Shown one piece after another: positions 24,761 to 36,240 of a DNA stretch of 64,000 nt. The position numbers and the translations under genes were made by a program. The notes beneath the pieces were generated by a model, which did not search any database, was not told the origin of the DNA, and saw only the letters and a program-made list of their open reading frames with translations. The stretch spans positions 26,977,266 to 27,041,265 of the forward strand of contig CM063114.1 of the NCBI GenBank assembly GCA_031841125.1, written 5' to 3'. Source of the stretch: Acanthococcus lagerstroemiae. Lineage: Eukaryota > Arthropoda > Insecta > Hemiptera > Eriococcidae. Within the stretch, counting starts at the first letter, position 1. Each line of letters opens with the position of its first letter.

Positions 24761-24979
24761 GTACCTCGGATACCTTATTTATTTATTTAATAGAGAACTA
24801 AGAGTTAAAGTCATAGGTGTGATTTGGATAATGGCTATTATCACATACTTACACCATCTTCATTGTAGTTTCCTTCAAATTAGCGATAAGAAACTTTTCA
24901 ATCCTCTATCCTACAATCCCACAGCAGCATGATTACGCATTTGGCTCACAAAAATACAACAAATAACAAATGGCAGATT

Positions 24980-25080
24980 ATGTAGCTCGATACACAGATG
25001 GATCATTCATACAGTCAAGTTGAAATTGCAGAATTGTGCGCTGTTAACATCGCCAAATATCAAATCTAGTGGGTAGTCTC
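24980..25080 (+). mobile_element. Possible RNase H fragment
   Basis: The piece RYTDGSFIQ, then after a frameshift VEIAELCAVNIAK, resembles the TDGS and AEL-AI motifs of RNase H domains of non-LTR elements. Very short, so weak. Confidence 0.25.
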
Positions 25081-25527
25081 AATGTACAATCATTATCGGA
25101 ATCCAATCGTGAAATTGCTAGTATACTGATGGAGGAATTTCAATTTTACTTTCATGGTGCCACCATACAACATTGGGCAACCTCTTATGTTAAAATTTCA
25201 CCATACTAGATGAAAGACCGCATTCAGAATTTGATGAAGTATTTGTGAGCTCATCTTTCTGCGACCAAGGAACAAGACATATACCTTTGAGAGGACAATG
25301 GACTGTAAAGAAAATTAGAAAATAAGACGCAAACAAAGGTAACACTGCGTCTTTCTGCAAACTATGCAAGGCTTTTACCTGAGAAAAAAGTGTCCATTGT
25401 CCAAGCACAGTGTTTGGTATCCCAGGTGTACAACGCAAAGCGACTAATTTTCATTTTAAAAAGGAATAGTCTCCAACAAAATTGCCGTTGAAGTACTAAA
25501 AGGACACAAATAATTACACTTACTTTC

Positions 25528-25820
25528 ACCAAACTCTTCTGATTTCACCAACATTGAAAACGCGGAAGCCGAAGACGCGAAAACACGAGAAAATGGAAAC
25601 CCGGAAGACCTAAGAAAATACGGTAACGAGATTTACTAAAACCTGCCGAGAACAACTTTTATCATTACCAAACTACTTTTGGTTTCACCACAATGATTTC
25701 CAAAAACGCGAAACCCGAAAATGAGAAAACTGAAAATGCGAAAATCAAAAACGCGAAAACCGAAAATTGTGCAACAAAAAATTTACTAAAATCTGCCAAA
25801 ATTAAATTTTTATCATTCTT
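25528..25820. repeat. Two-unit tandem repeat with GCGAAAACCGAAAA words
   Basis: Units 25528-25666 and 25667-25820 share ACCAAACT-CTTTT-GTTTCACCA, a GCGAAAAC-rich middle and TTTACTAAAA-CTGCC followed by TTTTATCATT. The second unit has the short GCGAAAA motif amplified. Confidence 0.65.
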
Positions 25821-27119
25821 ACCTATCACTGGTAACAGGTGACATAGATTGACGTATTCGATGTGCTCAGTAATCATGCTTCACCGTTTCACCACTAGGA
25901 GTGCTAAAATCCAGAACTGCCGGAGTATAGCATTGTTGTATGGATTGTCGCTAGGCTTGTTCTTTGACACAAGTTTGGTGTTTTAAAAAGGGTGCTGTTA
26001 ATAAAAATGCGGTTGTCTTTTTGGTCATCATAGCTGCGAAATCAAAATAAGACAAACTGAGATTAAAATTTTATATTTTAAGAGATCTTGTGTAGAATGA
26101 ACATACTTAGTCAACCAAGTTTCACAAAAATTACTTGTACAACGGACCTGACGTGTAAGGAGAGCGACTGATCGCACTTTAAAGGATTCAAACTACACAT
26201 CTAAACATATTATTAATAAAATTAAAGCGGACCTCAAGGGCTCTAAATTTCTGTAAAATAAATTGCTGAAATGAATCTTACATTTCTTTTTTTTTTTCTT
26301 TCTGTGTAGGTATCTTATTTTTGAGCATTATAAGGAAAACGAGTGGTGTCAAAGCGATGGTACAAGGAACATTGTACTCTGTATAAAATTTGAAGTGTGA
26401 AGTATCATTTGTACGCCCTCCTCCAGACAGACATAAAAAAAAAAATTATTCAACAAGTTGTAAAAAGACGAAGACCGCATTTCATTGTTTAAAAGAATTT
26501 GTTTTCATTTGAGTGTTAAATTTATTATTTTTTATCAGCTAAGATGAAACTTGAGCATCTGTATAGAATTTGTAGCAATATTTCAGCGCAAGAAAAAAAA
26601 ATGAATTCAGATATAGCAGTTTAGAACAAGTTAGATTTTTGCTTGCTCCGCTCTAGCCGCCAAATTTTATTTTTTTCTCCGATTGGAAGGGTCAAATACT
26701 CCGGAGCTCCGTGCCTCGCTTCACTCCAACCCCTTCCCCACCACTACCACCATATTAATTTACTCATCATACCTTAATACTGGACCGCATCTATCTCCTA
26801 ATACCATATCGTCTTCCTGCTAGATATTTGTATTATAAGCATTCGCTGATTGAGATAATAATTTATCAGTTAATGTTATAGAAGTTAAGATTTGTTCAAC
26901 ACATGATTGATAAACTGAATTGTAAATGTCTTATTTTTTTTACTACATACTCGTATTTCTTGAGTCCGAGATTTGGTTCCAGAATTTCAATTTTAGAGAT
27001 TTAACTACTTTCATTTTAACTTTTAATTTTTTTTTTTTTTATTTATTACAAAATTTTTTAGTTTTCAAGTTACATCTACCTATGTACATGTGGGAGTTCA
27101 AGGTACAGGATAATGAATG
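25821..27119. other. Non-coding, no recognised gene
   Basis: AT-rich, with homopolymer T near 27027-27043. Nothing recognised. Confidence 0.4.
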
Positions 27120-27500
27120 AAAGAGCTACGGAGTGTTTCAAACATGCTTTCAGATTTCTTTTCCCTTCCCCGTGTCCAGGGGTACCCAATATTCTTCAAA
27201 TGTTACTGCATGCTCTTCGTTAGCTCTGTGGTTACAGTGATGACCTAGTTACTGGGATATAAATGCAAGTAGGTATAAAAAGTGCATGCGTGAATGCTAA
27301 TTTTTCGGGTTGTGCGAGTCGTAAGACGAGCACAAACTAAAGGATCTGAGGGCTGAATGAATGAACGTATATGAAATATGTTCAGTAAACTTGTCCTTCT
27401 TCATAATACAATCAAAATGCTGAGGAGTGTTTCAGTCGAGGTATACGAATCTCTTCCTTCCCTCCTGGAGATAACCGAGCACTTTTGAAATGTTGCTTGG
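27120..27500. repeat. Dispersed repeat family C, copy 2
   Basis: Corresponds to 24365-24760. Contains two internal reiterations of GGAGTGTTTCA and of the -GAAATGTT- segment. Ends about 150 bases before the Scr homeobox exon. Confidence 0.5.
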
Positions 27501-27632
27501 CAATGGGACGTACACAGTTTCCAGTCACTTCATAACCATATTAGAATATTTCAGTTTCAAGCAGAATTGTTGAATCTAATCTGAATAATAGACCACCACA
27601 TAGGTGTATTTGAATATTTCTCCGTCAACTAA

Positions 27633-27950
<318 letters not shown>

Positions 27951-29815
27951 GATACGTATTATTAATTCACTAATCAGGGACTATACATAGATATGTAACT
28001 AAACCGTTTAACGCGATTAACCAGCGACAGTGTTAATTGTGCTAAACGTAAACTAGTCCTTGGTTACTGAATTAATAATCGGAATATTCTCATTTTTATG
28101 TTAGCATTCGTTTCGGATGACTTTTAGGTTCTTTTGAGTATTTTATGAGACAAGGACTAAATTAAAAATCGCAGTGAAATTCAGGCGTGGCGGGCTCTAA
28201 TTACAAGTAATACCCGTTTAATTAAATCAAGCTCGAGTTATGTCGAAGTGGCGACAATAATTGTTGAAAACATTTTCGGTCGTTGGCTGTTCGTGCGGGT
28301 TTACAAATATGTATGTTTAAGGTTGTCAAAAATCTGTTTAATTTATGTCGGGCTCTACCTCAGAAGTTCATTTAATCGACTCGATGCCGAGGCCTCAAGG
28401 AGCTAATAATTGATTTCAAAACAAAGTGTTGCCAATGTACCGGTGAACCTGATGGCTGTTTAAAATATCACTTATCAAAATTAAGTTTTTAGTTTTATGG
28501 TTATGGTGAATCGACGGGTGTAATCAAAAATATGGTCCATTATTTTTGACCAAGGAGGGAGGACCAGCGAAAATAGAAACTAACTGCATCAGATGCATTT
28601 ATTAGAATTTGTTTCCGAAGAATAAATAATAAAAACACATGTTGAGGTGCAGCCAAAACACCAAAACAGATCGTCACGACAGGGACTCAGAGCAATTAAT
28701 CATGGGAGGTACAGCAATCCGCAATAATTTATTTACCTTGAAAGGAGAAGCAGTACAACATAATTTGAATGCAAGTATAATAAGTTGCTGATGACCTACC
28801 TTTGAAGGAACTGACTTATATGAGATACCCAGAAAATATTCTTGTGGTGCTCCTCTACTCCCATATGTACTGTTATTATTAAGCACAAATGACAACATGA
28901 GGGCGTACACTACTTACAGGTTATGTTCACCCCGAGTATTACTGAAGTTTCTCATTAATACATAGTTAAATTGTACTACTTAATTAGCAGGCAGAATGCA
29001 TAGTAGGGTTCTCTATATTTGGGTGGCTGAGTCCAAGAAGCAGTAAGTCATGTTTTGGTCACCATAGTTTTTGTCATTCAGCAATGTAAGAGGTAGCACG
29101 TACCCTACTGACGGACTCTGCCAATATTATGCTTACTGAATTGTGAGTTAACCTCATTTGTACACATTTTCGTGGTGTCGAGCTGCACAACTTCATGCCG
29201 TTCCCAGCAGCCTGTCGTGTTCAAGGTCATTACTGTGTTATGTGCATTCTTTGCCAGATTTGGTTAACTGCACATAGGGCAATCTTTGTTGTACAGCGGC
29301 CACATAAGTTACTGAAACGCTTTACAGCAAAGTGCACTACTTACAACACCTATTAAAATTGTCGATCTCTGCAAATAGTGCACATTCATTGTACTACGAT
29401 GAAAATTGCTGTAAGGGGTGAGTAAGTTGTGCACATTAGTGCAAACAAGAATTTATTTGTCAACTAATCCGATTACTGATATTCATTTCGTATTACGTCA
29501 GCTCCTTTTTGAAATAGGAAAGAAGAACATAGCGTATTATACTTACATTCAAGATGTTTCGCATATTTTCGAACTTGGGAGTTGATAAATGGTTCTGGAA
29601 CATTCTGTAATCAATGAATGAATGTATGAATCAAATTATTTGCATTCTCATAAAGTTTTATAAATACATTCAAGAGCAATCTATAAGTTACATTTTGTCC
29701 AAGTTGATTCATTTAACATAGTTTTTCTATTTTAATCTTTGCAGGAGGTAGAAGGGGGAGTTCAGTGAATTCTTTTAAATGAATTCCTGCTGCAAAACGA
29801 AACAGTCCTCAGTTT

Positions 29816-30018
29816 CAGGCGCGGATCCAGACCACCATTTTGGGGAGGGAAATGGCAGAAGGAGAAGCGCGCAGAAATTTTTTTGTTGCTCCCTTCCCCG
29901 CAGATTTTCCTTTTCCCCAATAGATCCTCCTCCCCTACAAATTCTTCCTCCTTCCTCCACAGATTTTTCCTTTGTTTGGTTTCGGGAGATTTTTCCCTCC
30001 CCCATGGATCCGTGCCTG
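29816..30018. mobile_element. Non-autonomous hAT element, 203 bp
   Basis: Terminal inverted repeats CAGGCGCGGATCCA (29816-29829) and TGGATCCGTGCCTG (30005-30018) match at 13 of 14. It is flanked by the 8-bp duplication CTCAGTTT (29808-29815) / TTCAGTTT (30019-30026), one mismatch. A CAGG start and 8-bp duplication are the hAT signature. The interior is a pyrimidine-rich noncoding tract. Confidence 0.88.
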
Positions 30019-32389
30019 TTCAGTTTCCTACTTCCCTGAACACCAGCAATTAAAATGGTGTTTCAGCCAAATAGGGATGAATTTTGAATTTTCCGAATAT
30101 AGAAATTTCGAAAACAGTAAACAAAGTACCTGATGTTTTTTATTTTTATTATTTTTATTTTTTTTTAAACCAACCGATGCTTAGTTTTGACGTTTTGACA
30201 TATGTGCCCCCGGTGTTTCAGTTTGCTTTTGAAATCGACCATATAAGCAAAGTGAGTCACGAAAAGAAACAAATTTTGAAATTTCTGTGATACGGTTCAA
30301 AGCATTTGTGGTGTAGGTAAGTTATGCCCAAGAAAAAGAGCCTCAGGTTGATTGACTTTAGGTCAGTTTTCCAAAATAAGTTCAATGTAACTATCTATTA
30401 ATTTGCCGCAGTGGCACTTCAAGTCAGAATAGTCGCAGTTACTGGGAAGTGCAGAAGGGGTAGGTGCTTATACAAAGATGAGTATAAAGCCCTAGTCTCC
30501 TAAAAAAATATCCACAAAAAATGTTTGGCGCTTAACGAAAAATTCTGTTTTTCAGACTCAAAATTGACAGTCTATCCAGATGCATACCCTTGGGGCATGA
30601 AAGATTCATGCAGATACTTCTGTCAGTAGACAGTCACCTGCAGTGGGGAAAATTCAGAGAAAGCGACAAAAATTAACGTAAGTCAAAAAGCCAGGACCTT
30701 TTTAATTTTAGGTGATTGTGGAAATTTCTACTGGTTGACAACATTGAAAATTTTTTGTTTACTTATCGATTCCAGCAAATATCTTTTTAGTGCGCATAAT
30801 TCACATTTTATTATTAGAAGCACCTAAATCCGCCCTCCCCCTCCCTATGAAACAAGGCCACTTCGGTAGGTACGTCCCTATTAATATTTTGGTGTAAAAT
30901 AGTTTAAAAAGTAATTCCCTCCCTCCTTCTTATAGACCTAGCAATTACTGTTGAACTTCGACTCCTTCCCAATTTCACATTAATTCCACTCAATGACTGT
31001 ACTGAACTTTTAAAATGTAATAATTGGTCAATTTCTACTTCTCTTTCTTCGGCACCGAGTCTTCTTCAAACCATTTCTAACGAAAATTTCCAAATGAATG
31101 TCTTCGTTAAAAAATTTAAGGCTTAAGAGCCCATAACTTTTTAAAGATTTCAGAATCTCACAGCGTTTATTTACTGACAATTACTTGATGCGGAAGATCG
31201 TTTAGACCTTACGCCTCTAGGGCCCTCTGAAAATGACACAGTCCCCCTGTAATTTTGTGAAATATGTATTTCAAAAATAGCAAGTATTATATTGGCGAAG
31301 TATAATTCGAGACGAATAAAAAATGGTAATCTCACCCAAAGCCGGAATTTCTCATAAATTGCCCATTTTATATTATGTTGTATGTATGTGTGCATGTGTA
31401 CGTGTGTTCTACAAATGGCTGGTATTAAAGTCATTTATCTATATTCACAAGCCGATGAGGGCGAATTCGCAATCTCGTAAAATACTAGAAACAAGAACGT
31501 GCTAGTCAATTTTTTTATTATGTGTATGTATTTATGTGTTATAAGTTACAAGTTTATATAGTTGTTAGATTGTTGTGTTGTATTTCTATATTTATAATTA
31601 TTTCATTTCTTCGCCTGTTTTCTATATCTGTATTTGACACGAACGCGTCAGTGTATTCCCGAAATTAAGTCCCAAAAGCGGTTCTTTTCTAAAAAGTATA
31701 ACCTGTTATCTCATTGGAAAAACGTATGTACTTGTACTTTACATTGAAATTATATTTAAGTACAATAAAGCTTTATACAGCTGAAAGCACGAAATGTGAC
31801 CAAAGAGAAAACTAAATACCCTCGGTATATCAGATACGTTTCTGATTCGATAATTCTGATTGCTTTTTTAATTTCGGTAATATCGACATGAAAATCGGTA
31901 CAAATGCGAGTAGCATAATTGCCACTTCCGGAAATCGATCTTCAAATTATGTTATTCGCATATTATACATTTTAGTAAACTGTATAATTCGTTAACTTTC
32001 ATTCCCGAACGTAATTCGATGTTGAATTTCGTTTTAAACAAAATTAAAACCAAAAATAATTCCACAATGTGTAATTCTTCGTTTGGAAGTCGTACTCGTA
32101 TGTTCGAAATTTATACGTCGTTAACGGTTAAAAGTAATTTAGTATTCATGTGATAGCCATTATGATAGAATTTTGTTATCTTTAAAATTTAATTGTAGAT
32201 AATTTTCAATTTAATGCCAGTGCAATATTTATATAAGATTTTCCGAATTTTCTCCTTTTCCCTTTAAATCGATGTACATATACATTGTTTCCGCTTTGTA
32301 CATAAATAGGCGAAATTTTGTACATTAATTCGGGTTTAGGATTACTATTTTTTCCCCCTTTTTTTTTCTTTGTTTTAAGAAATGTCTTT

Positions 32390-32395
32390 AATAAA
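32390..32395 (+). other. Candidate polyadenylation signal AATAAA
   Basis: A canonical hexamer at the end of a UTR-like T-rich tract, followed by A/T-rich sequence. Together with the hexamer at 31764-31769 it could mark distal poly(A) sites of Scr. Assignment rests on position only. Confidence 0.3.
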
Positions 32396-32624
32396 AATTT
32401 AACATAAATGTTTGCAGTATTTTTTGAAAACTAAATTACAAAGAGTGGACCTGCAGGAAAGATGAGTCCTATTTTTTTAAGTGAGGTAGTTGTGAGAGAA
32501 AATTTAGAATTCTGTACATGTCTGGAAATATTTCACGAGTTTCCCTGGTAATCATGTTACAGGAGAGCTTTTCGAATCTATCAGAATTTCAAAATCAGTT
32601 TTAAGATTGCGTGACTCCTCATGA

Positions 32625-33050
32625 ATGAATGAATGAATGAAGAGGAAACTACATGAATTTTTGTATTTATTAAACCTGGGTTAGGGGCAAATCGACGCCT
32701 AAGTAACCCACCTAGTTTTGGGCATTGGTCTCCACCACCCTCCTCCACCCTGATCTGTTTTAGGCCATCCTGAACCTACTCTTGTAAGTAACTATTTCGT
32801 CACTCCACCGGATTGGGGGGCGGCCTCTTTTCCTTTTGTTACCATAGGGAGTCCAGACCAACAGCTTGTATCCCCATTTTCGGTTTCCCTCCCTGGCTAG
32901 ATGTCCTGTATATTTGAATTTCGATTTCTCAATTATGTACCCAATGTCCACCATCTTCGTTTTTTCCATAATTTTATTATTCCTTACTTTATCTTGAAGG
33001 GATATGTAGCATCCTAGGACAAAACTACATGAATAGGCCATCGGAAACTT
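32625..33050 (-). mobile_element. 3' end of RTE-like non-LTR retrotransposon
   Basis: Minus-strand pieces in order: YSCSFVLGCYISLQDKVRNN, FKYTGHLARE, YGNKRKRGRPPIRWSDEI, then NRSGWRRVVETNAQN. This is the conserved post-RT C-terminus of RTE-like elements. The 3' end runs into a TGAA/TTCA tetranucleotide tail (32625-32642). Severely 5'-truncated. Confidence 0.82.
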
Positions 33051-33788
33051 CAGTTCAAGGCTGACTAAAGGCGGGAAGTGAAGTCATTTCCCGGAACACG
33101 GCCTTTTCTGAAAAGCTCGAGCACCCAAATTCTTTTTTCAATCTCTTGAGTCAAAATAAGTTTAAAATCGATTGTTTAAGAGCGGGAAGGGACTTTACTA
33201 AAATTTGATTTAGGCCTAAATATTCTCTTCATGGTCTTGCGTAATTCACATAACGTGCAGAAAAAGAATAATCAATGAATATCAGAGTTGACACGGATCT
33301 TTATGACCTCGATTACAGTTAGCTAAGTCCACTTAGCAGTACAAAAGAGGGTTACGTGGAAAATATGACGACGAGTAAGCAATTTATTCATTATATCTTA
33401 TATATATTATATTGTCAGCTCCCAGATATCCCCCTACTTCTAAGATCGAGACAAAAGGCGATGTGACATAATTTTGTCTAATGACGACAAAAAGAGCCGG
33501 ATGCTGCATTGAGAAAAAATGAATCTCAAACTCCGTTGTAAGGTCGCTAGCTTGATGATGACAACATGGTCCATCAATACACCTACTCTAACTTTGGAAG
33601 ATTCACATTTACCTCGATTTTATCTACCTTTTTAACACAATCCGACTTATTTTCCCCCCTTCCTTTGAAACTTTTGACTACTGGGATTAACCTAAAGGGA
33701 AATGTGCACGTTATTATGATAATTCTTATAATTCAAAGTGTGAGTTTATACCGCTGCTGGATACCTCTGCGACATATAGACAACAACC
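33051..33788. other. Non-coding, no recognised gene
   Basis: No coding or repeat relatives identified. Confidence 0.4.
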
Positions 33789-33840
33789 TTTTCCGAGCCC
33801 ATAGCCCGAGGGCGTAGCTCCATGGCTCGATAATAATAAA
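33789..33840 (+). repeat. Short retroelement-like 3' tail, family D copy 1
   Basis: Matches 60471-60530 closely (TTTTCCGAGCCCATAGC then a variable GAG block, GTAGCTCC-TG-CTC). Ends in TAATAATAA. CGAGCC and GGCTCG can pair to close a hairpin. The TAA tail resembles ends of I-type elements. Confidence 0.55.
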
Positions 33841-34249
33841 ATGAATTAAAATTCTGAGAGCAAAAATAGAAACGAATTGAGAGGTAAATGAATCCAGTGT
33901 CATGAGTTTCAAAAGGGACACATGGATAAGGTATATTAAAAGGGTAGAGTGGGTCAGTGAACCTGTCGTCTTGAATTTTTGAATTATCTAGTCAGAAAGG
34001 AGGATATTTTGATTGAGGTCAATAAGCATATTATCATGAGGTCAATCACCGTATAACGAATCCTGTACTATCTTTTTAGGAATTACCTTCTTTGTTTTAT
34101 TCCTTTTAACCCCGTTAGCAATTAGTTTTAATGAGTAGGTATTGTATATGCCATATTTATAAACGTTTCCAGCCCCCTTCCTAATTTGTAAGATTATGTA
34201 GTAAAAAGTCAATGTCAAAATTGTTCCGGATTTATAGGTGATTTGCACC

Positions 34250-34613
34250 CAGGGATGTACCGATTGGAGGCCTCCCTCCCTAGGGATTTTTCACTCAGCA
34301 CTTGGGGAAATTTACTATTTCAGTCAGGCGAGTTGGGAAAATCTAACAAGTTGAAAGGTTTTTTTTCTTTTTCTTTTCTTTGATACTTGGAAATTGAGTT
34401 GAGAAGTTGGGAAGACCCAACAAGTCAAGAGGTTTTTCTTCTTTTGCATTGATACTTGGGAATTTTGAGTTGAGTCAGTTAGAAAAATCCAACAGGTCAA
34501 ACCATTTTTTTTTCTTTCTTTGATACTTGGGAATTTTGAGTTCGAGTCAGTTGGGACTTCACAATTTTTACCCTCCCCCCTCCCCCTAGGAAAAACTCTT
34601 CGGTACGTCCCTG
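34250..34613. mobile_element. Non-autonomous hAT element, family E copy 1
   Basis: Termini CAGGGATGTACCGA and TCGGTACGTCCCTG. The 8-bp duplication is TTTGCACC (34242-34249) / TTTACACC (34614-34621). The interior has about three loose reiterations of a unit of GATACTTGGGAATT, GAGTTGA-TCAGTTGG, AAAATCCAACA-GTCAA and a T-run. Noncoding. Confidence 0.92.
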
Positions 34614-34839
34614 TTTACACCCTGAAACAAATCATTGAAGAGCGCCCTCCTTTCAGTATGTATGAAGAAAAACTTACATTCTCTTATTTTTCTCACTCTC
34701 TCCATTTTTTCCTCCTACTTTTTCGTTCTAATGTTTTTTTATCCCACTTTTTTTGGTATCTTCTCACAGAGAAGCCCCACTCCTTTGAGAAATCTGTCCC
34801 TTTTTACCTCTTATGTGAAACCAATGTTGTTGAAACCAT

Positions 34840-35120
34840 CTTAAGATACTTTATTAAGACTCTTCAAGGTTCCGGACTTCAACATTTTTCAAGATTATTT
34901 AGATTCTTTTAGATTTATTTAAAACTTCAGACGTTTACAAACTCGTCTAGACTTTATTAGGACTTGGCTAAAGGTGTTCAAGACTCAATCTGAGAAGAAT
35001 CAGTAATCTTCAAGACCTTTTGAGACTTGATTAAAATTCTTCAAGCACTATTAAGATGCGCTCAAGACTGTGTTCAATCACGGGTCTTTAGAATTGTCTC
35101 AGACCAAATACCGAAGTAAT
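34840..35120. repeat. Cryptic short-period repeat rich in AAGACT
   Basis: Words such as TTAAGACTCTTCAAG and CAAGACTCAATC recur every 10-25 bases. Same texture as 3301-3660. Confidence 0.5.
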
Positions 35121-35639
35121 CGTTTTAACTATTCAGAATTTGTTTAGGATTCTTGAAGACGAAAAAAAGTAGTCACAAGCAATTTAATATGAGAAAAAAA
35201 AATCAAAACAACTTTACTTCCACTTTTCTGAGCTATTCTTTGTTATATTTTCTTTATCACTACTCTTTTTCAAGAACATTTTTAAGGCACTTTTTTCCAG
35301 CCAAGTTCACGGAGCCCTTTTGGGGTACATAAGCTTTCTTTACCTCGAAACACTATCAAACACTTGTTTGTGGACTGTGCGGTGTTATACGCAAGCACAC
35401 TTATTGAAGAAGGTAAGCACATTTTCCCAGCTCGTCACTCAAACTCTTGTGGGTTATTCTTCGAAAATGTTGATACTTCAGTCCCCAGCAGTTATCTCCA
35501 CAAGCTATTCATGATACGGCCATTTTTTTCTTTTTTTTTTTTTTCATTGATGGATATGACTCAGTTCTATTTTTTCAAGCTTTCAGAAGAAAATTTGATC
35601 CACTTTTAATGGGTCAAAATTGGACTAAATGTGCTCAAA

Positions 35640-36240
35640 CGTCCGTCGGCATGGCTGTCCCTCGAACGATTTTCATTATTACTTTATTTTTCTAAATTTT
35701 CAAGCTGCATACTATAGAACACATTGACAACGTAGTGCTACTTTAAATGGATGAAGGAATTACAAGGTAACATTGAAATCACATCTTCGCGGGTGGGAGT
35801 CAGTATGGCCAGCTTTGAAAATTGTCCTTCGATTTTTTGTACATCGGCATGGCTTTTTTTCAACCAATCACAGAACAGGCGTTTCAATATTTTTTCGTCG
35901 CAATTAATGGTCAAATTGTATATTCTTATTACAGCAATACAGTCCGCATATCAAACATATTAAATTCCGTTTTTTTTTTTGCGACAAGACTCGTGCATTT
36001 GCATATCATTGTCCAAAATTAAACGTTACAAAAAAAAAGTGTCCTTCGGCATGTTCATCTTTATGCAACGATAGAAGTTCATCATCCAAAAATAATTACA
36101 TCTAATTAATGGATTAGTATGCCTTTATCAACTCTCCATATAATTTTTTTTTTTTGGAATCTACTAATTGACGGCAGAACACGTTTTGTTCGCTATTGTC
36201 TTTCGGCATGGACTTTTTGATGTGTCCTTCGGCATGGTAT
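35640..36240. repeat. Spaced GTCCTTCGGCATGG motifs
   Basis: The motif or close variants occur at 35641, 35841 (ACATCGGCATGG), 36041, 36198 and 36224. The first three are exactly 200 bases apart at comparable points. The intervening AT-rich DNA is not clearly similar. It may be a strongly decayed tandem repeat. Confidence 0.45.

Larger units (their letters stand above)
27951..32395 (+). other. Scr: Region downstream of Scr stop; possible long 3' UTR
   Basis: No open frame of note follows the stop. An early AATAAA lies at 28621-28626. Strong later candidates are at 31764-31769 and 32390-32395. The block 31500-32400 is T-rich, apparently transposon-free, and holds two copies of TGTACATA (32273-32280 and 32297-32304), which match the Pumilio-family site UGUANAUA, shortly before the last signal. 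A hAT element sits at 29816-30018. Whether transcription runs this far is inference; the 3' UTR could end near 28.65 kb and the distal block belong to another transcript. Confidence 0.35.

Noticed and set aside
30870..30895. CTTCGGTAGGTACGTCCCTA resembling a family E right terminus
   Set aside because: The terminus carries an extra internal triplet and no matching left end or duplication was found.
34520..34912. 130-codon open frame
   Set aside because: Starts inside the family E hAT element and continues into low-complexity sequence; no family resemblance.
35747..35765. Another W-M-K reading (AAATGGATGAAG)
   Set aside because: The context reads KWMKELQG; no YP before it and no Hox-like flanks.
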